Below, in pieces: positions 55,082 through 61,964 of a DNA stretch of 64,000 nucleotides (the first letter of the stretch is position 1; each line of letters begins with the position of its first letter). Under the pieces are notes generated by a model that did not search any database, was not told the origin of the DNA, and saw only the letters and a list, made by a program, of their open reading frames with translations. The stretch is taken from contig JABTUJ010000002.1 of the NCBI GenBank assembly GCA_015075445.1, forward strand, positions 248,001-312,000, read 5' to 3'. The position numbers were made by a program, and so were the translations under genes. This DNA is from Verrucomicrobiales bacterium (GTDB lineage: Bacteria; Verrucomicrobiota; Verrucomicrobiia; Limisphaerales; J093).

Positions 55082-56074
55082 GTGCCGCCCACCCCAGGCC
55101 GTCCCTCCCGGACGCCTCGCCCTTCGCCCGCTGAACTTCCAACCGCCTTACGCCCTTCGCCCTTCGCCCTTCGCCCTTCGCCCTTCGCCCTTCGCCCTTC
55201 GAACTTCGCCCTTCGCCCTTCGAACTTCGCCCTTCGAACTTCGCCCTTCGCCCTTCTCCTCTCCCTGCTGCTCTGCGCCGGCCACGCCCTGGCCTTCCCG
55301 CCGGCGCCGCATCACCTCATCTATGGCACGGTCCGGGATGAAATGGGCAATCCCTTCAACAGCCCCGGGGCCGAGGTGCTGCTCGAAACCGGCGGCCCCA
55401 CCCGCGTCCGAAGTGCCCTCGCCCCCGGCACTGAGCCGGGCGTGAACTATCGCCTCGCCATCCCGATGGACTCCGGCGCCACCGCGGACCTGTACAAGCC
55501 CACGGCCCTGCGACCCACGGTGCCGTTCCGCCTGCGCGTGCAGGTCGGCAATGTCACGTACCTGCCCATCGAAATGACCGGTGCGGCCCACTTGGTGGCC
55601 CGGCCCGGCGGACGGTCGCGCGTGGACCTGACCCTCGGCGAGGATTCCGACGGCGACGGTCTGCCGGATGCCTGGGAGCGCGCGCTGATCCAGATGCTGG
55701 GCGGGGGGCTGAACCTCGAAGATATCCGGCCCGAAGACGACTCCGATCTCGATGGTCTTTCGAATCTCGAGGAATACCTCGCCGGCACCTATGCCTTCGA
55801 TCCCGCCGATGGTTTTTCGCTGGCGATCCTTGCCACGTCGGCGGACCAACCCGTGCTCGAATTCACCGCCATCCGCGGGCGGAGTTACACCCTCCATGGC
55901 TCCGCCGACATGCACGACTGGACCCCGGTCCGTTTCAGACTTCCGGCCGATCCGGCCAGCGCCGTGGGACGGGAGCACCTGACCGCGACCGAGACCCGCC
56001 TGATCCGGGCGCAGGTGGGGGCGCCCGCGGACGGCGAGTCGGCCTGGCGCTTTTTCAAGTTGCAGGTGCGCTGA
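55082..56074 (+). CDS. Secreted protein with calcium-binding type-3-like repeats and repeat-encoded leader
   Basis: A 330-residue protein whose only in-frame start before the body is GTG 55082. Residues ~20-55 are an (A/N)FALRPSP heptapeptide run encoded by a heptanucleotide array. It merges into the hydrophobic signal segment FALLLSLLLCAGHALAF. The mature part starts PPAPHHLIYGTVRDEMGNPF (a carboxypeptidase-regulatory-like beta domain). It has two aspartate-rich EF-like loops, EDSDGDGLPDAWE and DDSDLDGLSNLEEY (thrombospondin type 3/dockerin-like calcium sites), and ends with the WRFFKLQVR module. Because the unit is 7 nt long, a gain or loss of one copy would put start and body out of frame. 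An ATG at 55027 in another frame stops just before the array. Confidence 0.7.
   Translation: MPPTPGRPSRTPRPSPAELPTALRPSPFALRPSPFALRPSNFALRPSNFALRTSPFALLLSLLLCAGHALAFPPAPHHLIYGTVRDEMGNPFNSPGAEVLLETGGPTRVRSALAPGTEPGVNYRLAIPMDSGATADLYKPTALRPTVPFRLRVQVGNVTYLPIEMTGAAHLVARPGGRSRVDLTLGEDSDGDGLPDAWERALIQMLGGGLNLEDIRPEDDSDLDGLSNLEEYLAGTYAFDPADGFSLAILATSADQPVLEFTAIRGRSYTLHGSADMHDWTPVRFRLPADPASAVGREHLTATETRLIRAQVGAPADGESAWRFFKLQVR
55147..55256 (+). repeat. Heptanucleotide array (CCCTTCG/AACTTCG) at the 5' end of a gene
   Basis: About 15 units of 7 nt, mostly CCCTTCG with interspersed AACTTCG, run from 55147 to 55256; a few decayed units lie upstream near 55116. The array is translated as a heptapeptide repeat in the leader of the gene at 55082. 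It shares its AACTTCG/CCCTTCG units with the second half of the array at 58936-59192. Confidence 0.93.
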
Positions 56075-56086
56075 TTCCTTCCTCCC

Positions 56087-56806
56087 GTGCCGCCGAACTC
56101 AGCCAGGCCCGTGAACGAACTCGCCCCCTCCCGATCCGCGGAGACCATCCACGGGAGTGCCGGCGGGACGCCCGCACCCCAAGCTCGGGGGAAGCGGCGG
56201 GCGCTCATGATCGTGCTGGCGACGGCGGCCGTGACGCTCGGCGCCTGGTGGATCCTGCGTTCCCCGGCGCCTCCCGTGCAACCCGCGCTCGGGTTGGACG
56301 AGTTGGTGCGTGTGGACGGCCGGTTGGTCCTCCGATCGGCCACCAACCAGCCGTTCACGGGTTGGCTGGTCGAACCGCATGCCGATGGGACATTGAAGTC
56401 GCGCTCGCAGATCGTCCGCGGGGTTTTGAACGGCGTCTCGGAAGGTTGGTACACCAACGGGCACATACAGGTGCGGGAACACTTCACGGAGGGAGTGGCG
56501 AACGGCATGCGCGTCAAGTGGCATGCCAACGGTGCGACCCAGTCAGTGGCCACGATCGTGCAGGGGAAGGTCCAGGGCCGGTTCCTCCGCTGGTTCGAGG
56601 ACGGTACCCTGTCCGAGGATGTCCCCATGCAAGACGGGCAGCCCGAGGGCGTCTCCTGGGCCTTTTATCCGAGTGGTTTCGTCAAGGCCGAGGTCCGATT
56701 GAAGGCCGGCCAGATCGTGGAGCAGCGGTTCTGGAACGACGGTGAGGTCCCGGCCCGATCGAGCCAGTCGGCGGCGGCCCCCCGCGAGACACGTAAAGGC
56801 TCCTGA
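56087..56806 (+). CDS. Membrane-anchored MORN-like (YwqK-type) repeat protein
   Basis: A 239-residue protein starting at GTG 56087. One membrane helix (LMIVLATAAVTLGAWWIL, about residues 40-57) anchors it. The outside part has repeated toxin-antitoxin YwqK/MORN-2 units: GWLVEPHADGTLKSRSQI, GVSEGWYTNGHIQVREHF, GMRVKWHANGATQSVATI, RFLRWFEDGTLSEDVPM, VSWAFYPSGFVKAEVRL. Each follows the G-x-x-x-x-W/Y-x-x-x-G pattern. These repeats form beta-hairpins used for binding. It lies in the secreted-protein operon, directly followed (no gap) by the next start. Function within the operon unknown. Confidence 0.78.
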   Translation: MPPNSARPVNELAPSRSAETIHGSAGGTPAPQARGKRRALMIVLATAAVTLGAWWILRSPAPPVQPALGLDELVRVDGRLVLRSATNQPFTGWLVEPHADGTLKSRSQIVRGVLNGVSEGWYTNGHIQVREHFTEGVANGMRVKWHANGATQSVATIVQGKVQGRFLRWFEDGTLSEDVPMQDGQPEGVSWAFYPSGFVKAEVRLKAGQIVEQRFWNDGEVPARSSQSAAAPRETRKGS

Positions 56807-57628
56807 ATGCGATCCTCGTCGTCGCCCTTGCCCGCTCGCATGCCGTGGTTCGCCGCGCGGTGCCTGCCCGGCGGCGGTCGCGCGCTGGCGGTCGTGGCGG
56901 TGTTCGGCCTGGTCGGTTGGCTTCACGGCGCCGAGATGCAACCGAGAGCCTACAGGTGGCGGCAGGCGACCTTCGATACGGGCGGGGGCGTCTCCAGCTC
57001 CGTGCATTACCGGCTGGAGTCCTCCCTGGCCGCAGCCGGCGGCTTGCGGCAATCCGCAGATGGGCGCATTGCGGACCGGCCGGGGTTCTCCGGCGCGCTC
57101 AATGGTCCGCCGCTGCCCGCGCCCGACACCGTCCACCGTCAGCTTGGTCAGCCGTTGAAGATCCGCGTGACCAGTCTGCTGGCCAACGACCGCGACCCCG
57201 ACACGGACCCTCTTCGTCTGCGCCGGTTCGATGCGGCGAGCGTCGCCGGCGGCCGGGTGACCTGGGACAACGGCTGGCTGCTTTACGAACCTCCACCCGC
57301 GTTCCCCGACGTGGACTCGTTCACGTACGCCATCGAGGACGCGGCGGGCAATGTGGCGGCGGCCCTGGTCACGGTGCTGATCGCCGGAACCGGACCGGCG
57401 CCCTCGCTGAATCTGGTCGCCATCACCCTGCTGCCCAATGGCCACCGGCGCATTACCTTTGCGGGCATTGCCCGGCGTGGCTACGTGATTGAATGGGCGG
57501 AAGCCCTGCCCGCCACCCGGTGGGAGCCCCTGGCCACGGTCGAGGCCGATGCGCGCGGTGTGGTCGAATGGGTGGATGTCACGGAGCCCGCTCCCGCGGA
57601 ACGTTATTACCGAACCGTCGCCGAATGA
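56807..57628 (+). CDS. Secreted Ig/cadherin-like domain protein
   Basis: A 273-residue exported protein; N-terminal basic region and helix RALAVVAVFGLVGWLHG. After a short segment (YRWRQATFDTGGGVSSSVHYRLESSLAAAGG) is a cadherin-like/tandem Ig domain with GQPLKIRVTSLLANDRDPDTDPLRL and SFTYAIEDAAGNVAAALVTV. It closes with the Verrucomicrobiota C-terminal module GYVIEWAEALPATRWEPLATVEAD...ERYYRTVAE. The start codon follows the previous TGA immediately, and its own stop overlaps the next ATG, so it is translationally coupled on both sides. Likely surface or periplasmic binding role. Confidence 0.75.
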   Translation: MRSSSSPLPARMPWFAARCLPGGGRALAVVAVFGLVGWLHGAEMQPRAYRWRQATFDTGGGVSSSVHYRLESSLAAAGGLRQSADGRIADRPGFSGALNGPPLPAPDTVHRQLGQPLKIRVTSLLANDRDPDTDPLRLRRFDAASVAGGRVTWDNGWLLYEPPPAFPDVDSFTYAIEDAAGNVAAALVTVLIAGTGPAPSLNLVAITLLPNGHRRITFAGIARRGYVIEWAEALPATRWEPLATVEADARGVVEWVDVTEPAPAERYYRTVAE

Positions 57629-58395
57629 AGCCGCTGCCTGAACTCGCACCGATCCGCTGGCTCGCCCTCGTCACCGGCGCTCTGACGGTCCACGGCCAGA
57701 TGGCCTGGGACGTCGGAGGCATGGGGGGCGCCGCAACGAGCGTCTTCGCGTTCCCCGTCAACCAGGCCATCCCGGACGGGGACCTCTCGGGCTTGGCGAA
57801 CACGCAGACGTTGCCAGCTTCCTCTGCTCCCATCCGGTCCGTGGCGGTGACCTTGGTCCTCACGCCGCTGGGCGAGGGCGGGTTCACCGGGGATCTCTAC
57901 GCCACGCTCGCGCATGACGGAGGCGGCTACAGCGTGTTGCTGAACCGGCCTGGAAAGCACCCGGGCCGCCCCTTCGGCTACAGCGATGATGTCGCCGTCA
58001 ATGTGACTTTGGCTGACGATGCCGAGGCCGACATTCACCACTACCGCCTCACTCTCACCGGCAGCGAGGTCCTGCCCTTGACCAGCGCGCTGACCGGCCG
58101 CTGGCAGCCCGACGGCCGACCCGTCGATCCCCTGCTGGTGACCGCCTCGGACCTGCGCGACGCGACCCTCGCCTCATTCACCGGTGTCAACCAGGCTGGC
58201 AACTGGACCCTGTTCGTTGCCGACGTGAGCGGCGGCGGCGAATACCAGCTTGATTCCTGGTCGCTCGCCGTGACGGTGATCCCGGAGCCCGGCGGCGTTT
58301 TGGGTGCGCTGGCCCTGGGAGCCTTGGGCTGGGTGATGCTCCAGCGGCGCCGCGAGCGTCGGCGACCCCCGCTTCGAGCTCCGACGCCCCGTTGA
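57625..58395 (+). CDS. PEP-CTERM sorted protein with P-proprotein (Homo B-like) domain
   Basis: A 256-residue exported protein. After the signal segment (WLALVTGALTVHG), residues ~25-215 form a P-domain-like jelly roll (VFAFPVNQAIPDGDLSGLANTQTL, VAVTLVLTPLGEGGFTGDLYATLAHDGGGYSVLLNRPG, LASFTGVNQAGNWTLFVADVSGGGEYQLDSWSLAVTV; abbreviated). The C-terminus is a PEP-CTERM sorting signal: VIPEPGG, hydrophobic helix VLGALALGALGWVML, then RRRERRR. Exosortase would cleave it at the PEP motif and pass the protein to the surface/EPS. No exosortase gene lies in this window. It overlaps the previous stop by ATGA and closes the secreted-protein operon. Confidence 0.87.
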   Translation: MKPLPELAPIRWLALVTGALTVHGQMAWDVGGMGGAATSVFAFPVNQAIPDGDLSGLANTQTLPASSAPIRSVAVTLVLTPLGEGGFTGDLYATLAHDGGGYSVLLNRPGKHPGRPFGYSDDVAVNVTLADDAEADIHHYRLTLTGSEVLPLTSALTGRWQPDGRPVDPLLVTASDLRDATLASFTGVNQAGNWTLFVADVSGGGEYQLDSWSLAVTVIPEPGGVLGALALGALGWVMLQRRRERRRPPLRAPTPR

Positions 58396-58550
58396 CGCTT
58401 GGTGCGGCTCCGCGTGTCCGCCGTCGCGACCGGGTGCGCCGGCGTGGGAACGCCAAGCGCCGCTTTGCGTTGCTGGAACACACCTCGGCTCAGCGGGAAT
58501 CTGCATTTGACGTGGCGTGCGCCGGTGGGCTCGGTCATATTGCGCACCGT

Positions 58551-61220
58551 ATGGCTGGCGACCTTCGCATCCCTGAAGCCACGGGTGAGGTCGACTCCAC
58601 CCCGTCGGGCGCGTCCGGGACGCCCGCTCACCTCCCTGCGCCCACGGACCAGTCCCCGCCCGCCATCCCCGATCACACCCTGCTCCAACCCATCGCTGGC
58701 GGCAGTTACGGCGAGGTCTGGCTGGCCCGCAGCACCCTGGGCACCTGGCGCGCTGTCAAGATGGTCCACCGACGCAGCTTCGATCATGACCGGCCCTACG
58801 AGCGCGAGTTCGCCGGCCTCCAGCGCTACGAACCCGTGTCGCGCTCCCACGAGCACCTGGTGGACGTCCTCCAGGTGGGTCGCAACGACGCGGTCGGCTA
58901 TTTCTACTACGTGATGGAGGTGGCGGATGCGATAGGAAGTTCGAAGGGCGAAGGTCGAAGTTCGAAAGACGAAGTCCGAAGGGCGAATTTCGAAGGGCGA
59001 AGTTCGATGGGCGAAGTTCGAAGGGCGAAGGTCGAAGGTCGAAAGACGAAGTCCGAAGGGAGGGAAGACGGGGCTTCGAAGACCGAAGCGTCCCTCCCGG
59101 CCGAGGCGGGCGAGCGGGCGTTGGACCTCGAACTTCGGACTTCGAAACTCGAACTTCGGACTTCGAAATCAGGACTTCGCCCTTCGCCCTTCTACCAACC
59201 CCGCACCCTACTCCACGACCTGCGCACTCGCGGCTGCCTGCCTTTCGAGGAATGCGTACGCGTCGGCCTGGCGCTCACCTCCGCCCTGGCCCACCTGCAC
59301 CGCCACGGCTTGGTTCATCGCGACGTGAAGCCGTCGAACATCATCTTCGTGGACGGGGTGCCCAAGCTGGCGGACGTCGGATTGGTGGCGGCGACGAACG
59401 AGGCCCGCTCGTTCGTCGGCACGCCGGGGTACATCGCTCCGGAAGGACCAGGGACGCCGGCGGCGGACCTGTACAGCCTGGGGAAGGTCCTCTACGAGTT
59501 GAGCACCGGGCGGGACCGGCAGGATTTCCCGCAGTTGCCCGTGGATCTCCCGCTCGGGGTGGAGCGCAGCCGTTGGCTCGAATGGAACGAGGTCCTCACG
59601 CGTGCCTGCGATCCGGACCCGCGCCGTCGTTACGCCGCCGCGGAAACGATGCGCGCCGATCTCGAGCGGGTGGAACGTGGCCAGTCCGTGCGCGCGCATT
59701 GGCGCGCGGCACGCGCCCGGGCGATCGGGTCGAAGGCGCTGCTGGCCCTGGTATTGACGCTCGCGGCGTGGTTCACCGTGTCGCGGGCAACGCGACGCGA
59801 CACGCGTCCGGTGCCGGGCGAGTCGGGCGTGCAAGCGTCAGTCTTTGTGCTGCCGTTTCGCGCGGAGCCGCGAAGGTACGGGTGGTGGAAGGGTGATCCG
59901 CTGGCGAACCGGCTGACGGATGCGCTGATGGACTCGCTCGCATTGATTCCCGGGGTTCAGGTGGGGCCGCGGAAGTCCGGGTGGGTCATGGAAGAGGAAG
60001 CGGGGTTGCGGGAGCGGGTGCAGCGCGAGTTCGGCGCGCGCGAAGTGGTGACCGGCCGGGTGCGGACGGTCACGAACGGTTGGGAAGTCACCCTGGCTCT
60101 CTGGGACGCCGGCGCCAGAGGCGCGCGTTGGAGCGATTCCTTTCGCGGTGAGACGAACGCCCTCCTCGCACTCGAGCGACAGATGGTGCACGCGGTGGGA
60201 AGGGAACTGGGACTCAATCTCACCGCGACCGTGCGTGCTGCCGTCGGGGACGCGCTGTCCCGCAACGTCGAGGCGTGGAAGTTGACCTGCCGGGCTGAGG
60301 CACGAAGGAGCGAGGTGAGCCGTGATGGCCTGACGGCGGCCACGGAACTGGCCTATCAGGCGCTGGCCGCGGATCCGAACTGCGTTGAGGCGCGCATGGT
60401 CCTGGCTTCCACCTACCGCAACTTGTCGGGGTTGCGGCCGCCGCGAGAGGTCTGGCCGCAACTGCGTGACCTTGCCGGTCAAGCGCTCCAGGTGGATGCG
60501 ACGGCTTTCAGGGCTCGCTATTGGCTGGCCTGGGCGAGGATCTGCCACGATTACGACTGGGAGGCAGGAGTCCGCGAGTTGGAGCAGGTTCTGCCTGCGG
60601 AGGACCATCTGAACCGGGCGATCCTGTACCGCTGGCTGGGTCGGTTGGACGCGGCGAGGACCGAGCAGGACCAACTCGAACGACGCAACCTCGTGGACTC
60701 GACCGTGTGTTTCCATTCGCTGAAGGCGCGGTTCGTGGAACGTCGGTACGCCGAGGGCATCCGCGAAGCGCTCCGCTGGAGTGGACTCCTGCCCGAGTCC
60801 ATCATTCCCCAGGTGTGCCTGGCGCAACTGGCCATGGAGAGCGGCGATTACACCACGGCCCGCGAAGCGATCGAGATGGTCCGGCGTCGGGATGACTCTC
60901 CCGAGTACCTTGCCCTGGACGGGCGTTGTTGGGCCCTCATGGGCCGGCGAGACGAGGCGGATCGCGTGCTGGGAGAGCTCGAGGCGATGTCCCGGACGCA
61001 GTATGTCAACCCTTACTTCGTGGCCCGAATCCGTGCCGGGTTGAGGGATCGCGGCAAGGCCCTCGAGGCCCTGGAACGGGCGGTTGAGGATCGCGCGGAG
61101 GAGATCGTCAACGCCGACTGGGGCGGCCTGCGGACCGATCCGGCATGGGATGACCTCCAGGACGAGCCACGGTTCCAGGCCCTGCTCAGGCGCGCGGGCC
61201 TCGACGTGTGGCCGAAGTGA
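58551..61220 (+). CDS. Transmembrane Ser/Thr protein kinase-like protein with repeat-encoded insert in the kinase domain
   Basis: An 889-residue protein; ATG 58551 chosen over TTG 58392. The kinase domain has the glycine loop IAGGSYGEVW, the ATP-binding Lys70 (WRAVKM), and the catalytic loop HRDVKPSN (His256-Asn263, Asp258). The DFG motif is replaced by DVG (Asp275), and GTPGYIAPE follows. Between VMEVADA and YQPRTLLHDLRTRG, where the hinge and helix D meet, are ~86 residues of Arg/Ser/Lys/Glu-rich sequence encoded by heptanucleotide repeats (about residues 127-214). A membrane helix lies near 403-420 (ALLALVLTLAAWF). After it come a TolB-N-like region (SVFVLPFRAEPRR...) and TPR-like helices. 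It may regulate the adjacent secreted-protein operon. Confidence 0.85.
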   Translation: MAGDLRIPEATGEVDSTPSGASGTPAHLPAPTDQSPPAIPDHTLLQPIAGGSYGEVWLARSTLGTWRAVKMVHRRSFDHDRPYEREFAGLQRYEPVSRSHEHLVDVLQVGRNDAVGYFYYVMEVADAIGSSKGEGRSSKDEVRRANFEGRSSMGEVRRAKVEGRKTKSEGREDGASKTEASLPAEAGERALDLELRTSKLELRTSKSGLRPSPFYQPRTLLHDLRTRGCLPFEECVRVGLALTSALAHLHRHGLVHRDVKPSNIIFVDGVPKLADVGLVAATNEARSFVGTPGYIAPEGPGTPAADLYSLGKVLYELSTGRDRQDFPQLPVDLPLGVERSRWLEWNEVLTRACDPDPRRRYAAAETMRADLERVERGQSVRAHWRAARARAIGSKALLALVLTLAAWFTVSRATRRDTRPVPGESGVQASVFVLPFRAEPRRYGWWKGDPLANRLTDALMDSLALIPGVQVGPRKSGWVMEEEAGLRERVQREFGAREVVTGRVRTVTNGWEVTLALWDAGARGARWSDSFRGETNALLALERQMVHAVGRELGLNLTATVRAAVGDALSRNVEAWKLTCRAEARRSEVSRDGLTAATELAYQALAADPNCVEARMVLASTYRNLSGLRPPREVWPQLRDLAGQALQVDATAFRARYWLAWARICHDYDWEAGVRELEQVLPAEDHLNRAILYRWLGRLDAARTEQDQLERRNLVDSTVCFHSLKARFVERRYAEGIREALRWSGLLPESIIPQVCLAQLAMESGDYTTAREAIEMVRRRDDSPEYLALDGRCWALMGRRDEADRVLGELEAMSRTQYVNPYFVARIRAGLRDRGKALEALERAVEDRAEEIVNADWGGLRTDPAWDDLQDEPRFQALLRRAGLDVWPK
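58936..59192. repeat. Inverted pair of heptanucleotide arrays inside the kinase gene
   Basis: From 58936 to ~59058 the units are of the type CGAAGTT, CGAAGGG, CGAAGGT, CGAAAGA and CGAAGTC. From ~59128 to 59192 they occur in the opposite orientation (AACTTCG, GACTTCG, CCCTTCG). Between them is a GC-rich spacer with its own hairpin (GGGAGGGA...CCCTCCC). The whole insert can fold back on itself and keeps the kinase reading frame open. Confidence 0.9.
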
Positions 61221-61315
61221 GGGGAAGGCGTCTGGAGAATCCCTTTTCAGAAACCCATCTGCATGCCGCTGCGCGGTCCGAGTCGGGTGCTAAGACCGAG
61301 GTGCGTGCGTCCCGC

Positions 61316-61624
61316 TCAGTCGCCGAGCACGTCGTGCAGATCTTGGGCGCCATGCATCAGCCGGCCCAAAGCGACTTCGCCACCTTCGTAGCGGTAGAAG
61401 ATGAGGTAGTTGCGGAAGCCCGGGACGAGCAAATACCGCGTGGGACGCTGCGGGTTACCGTAACGCCAGACCGGACCCATGGCCGGGTGTTGGGCGAGAA
61501 GATCGAGCGCTGCTTCGACGGCATCGATGAACCGCAACGCGGCGGACGGATTCGCCTGGCTGAGGTGGAGCGCTCTGGCCGTGAAGTCCGCCTCGAACTG
61601 TTGGCTCTGTCGCAGCGGCGTCAT
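61316..61624 (-). CDS. parE: ParE-type toxin of a toxin-antitoxin pair
   Basis: A 102-residue RelE/ParE superfamily protein: FTARALHLSQANPSAALRFIDAVEAALDLLAQHPAMGPVWRYGNPQRPTRYLLVPGFRNYLIFYRYEGGEVALGRLMHGAQDL is the typical ParE fold order (abbreviated motif: helix hairpin, HPxxGxxW, RxxxV-xx-FRNYLIFYR, HGxxD). Characterised ParE toxins inhibit DNA gyrase. The ATG overlaps the antitoxin stop (61621-61624), the standard parDE order. Confidence 0.88.
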   Translation of the reverse strand: MTPLRQSQQFEADFTARALHLSQANPSAALRFIDAVEAALDLLAQHPAMGPVWRYGNPQRPTRYLLVPGFRNYLIFYRYEGGEVALGRLMHGAQDLHDVLGD

Positions 61625-61875
61625 GTCGCGACGCCGTTCCGCTCACGGACGAGTCGCCTGACCCGGTTGACCGCTCTTCGTGACCAAGGCTTGGTCGGCC
61701 CAATGAAGCCCTTCTCGATCTCTCTCCCCAGCCAAGCCATGCGGCGGTGCCGCGCATCCTCCGCCTCGAGCAAGCGCAAACCCTCGTTGATCACTTCCTC
61801 GGCGGACGCGTAGGCTCCGCTCTTGACCTTGTTCGCGACAAATCGCTCGTGCCGTGCTGTCAAGACCACGTTCAT
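61621..61875 (-). CDS. parD: ParD-type antitoxin
   Basis: An 84-residue protein with an N-terminal ribbon-helix-helix DNA-binding segment, VVLTARHERFVANKVKSGAYASAEEVINEGLRLLEAEDA (abbreviated motif). The YASAEEVINEGLRLLE helix is typical of ParD/CopG-like antitoxins. A charged C-terminal tail follows, which would neutralise the toxin. It is upstream of parE with a 4-nt overlap and presumably represses its own promoter. Confidence 0.88.
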   Translation of the reverse strand: MNVVLTARHERFVANKVKSGAYASAEEVINEGLRLLEAEDARHRRMAWLGREIEKGFIGPTKPWSRRAVNRVRRLVRERNGVAT

Positions 61876-61964
61876 GTCACGTCACTTGCCACACCCCTTT
61901 CCGGCTGTCAACCGGCCCGCGGTGCCCGACCTGCGAGGATACGATGCCGTTTCGGCTACTACGG

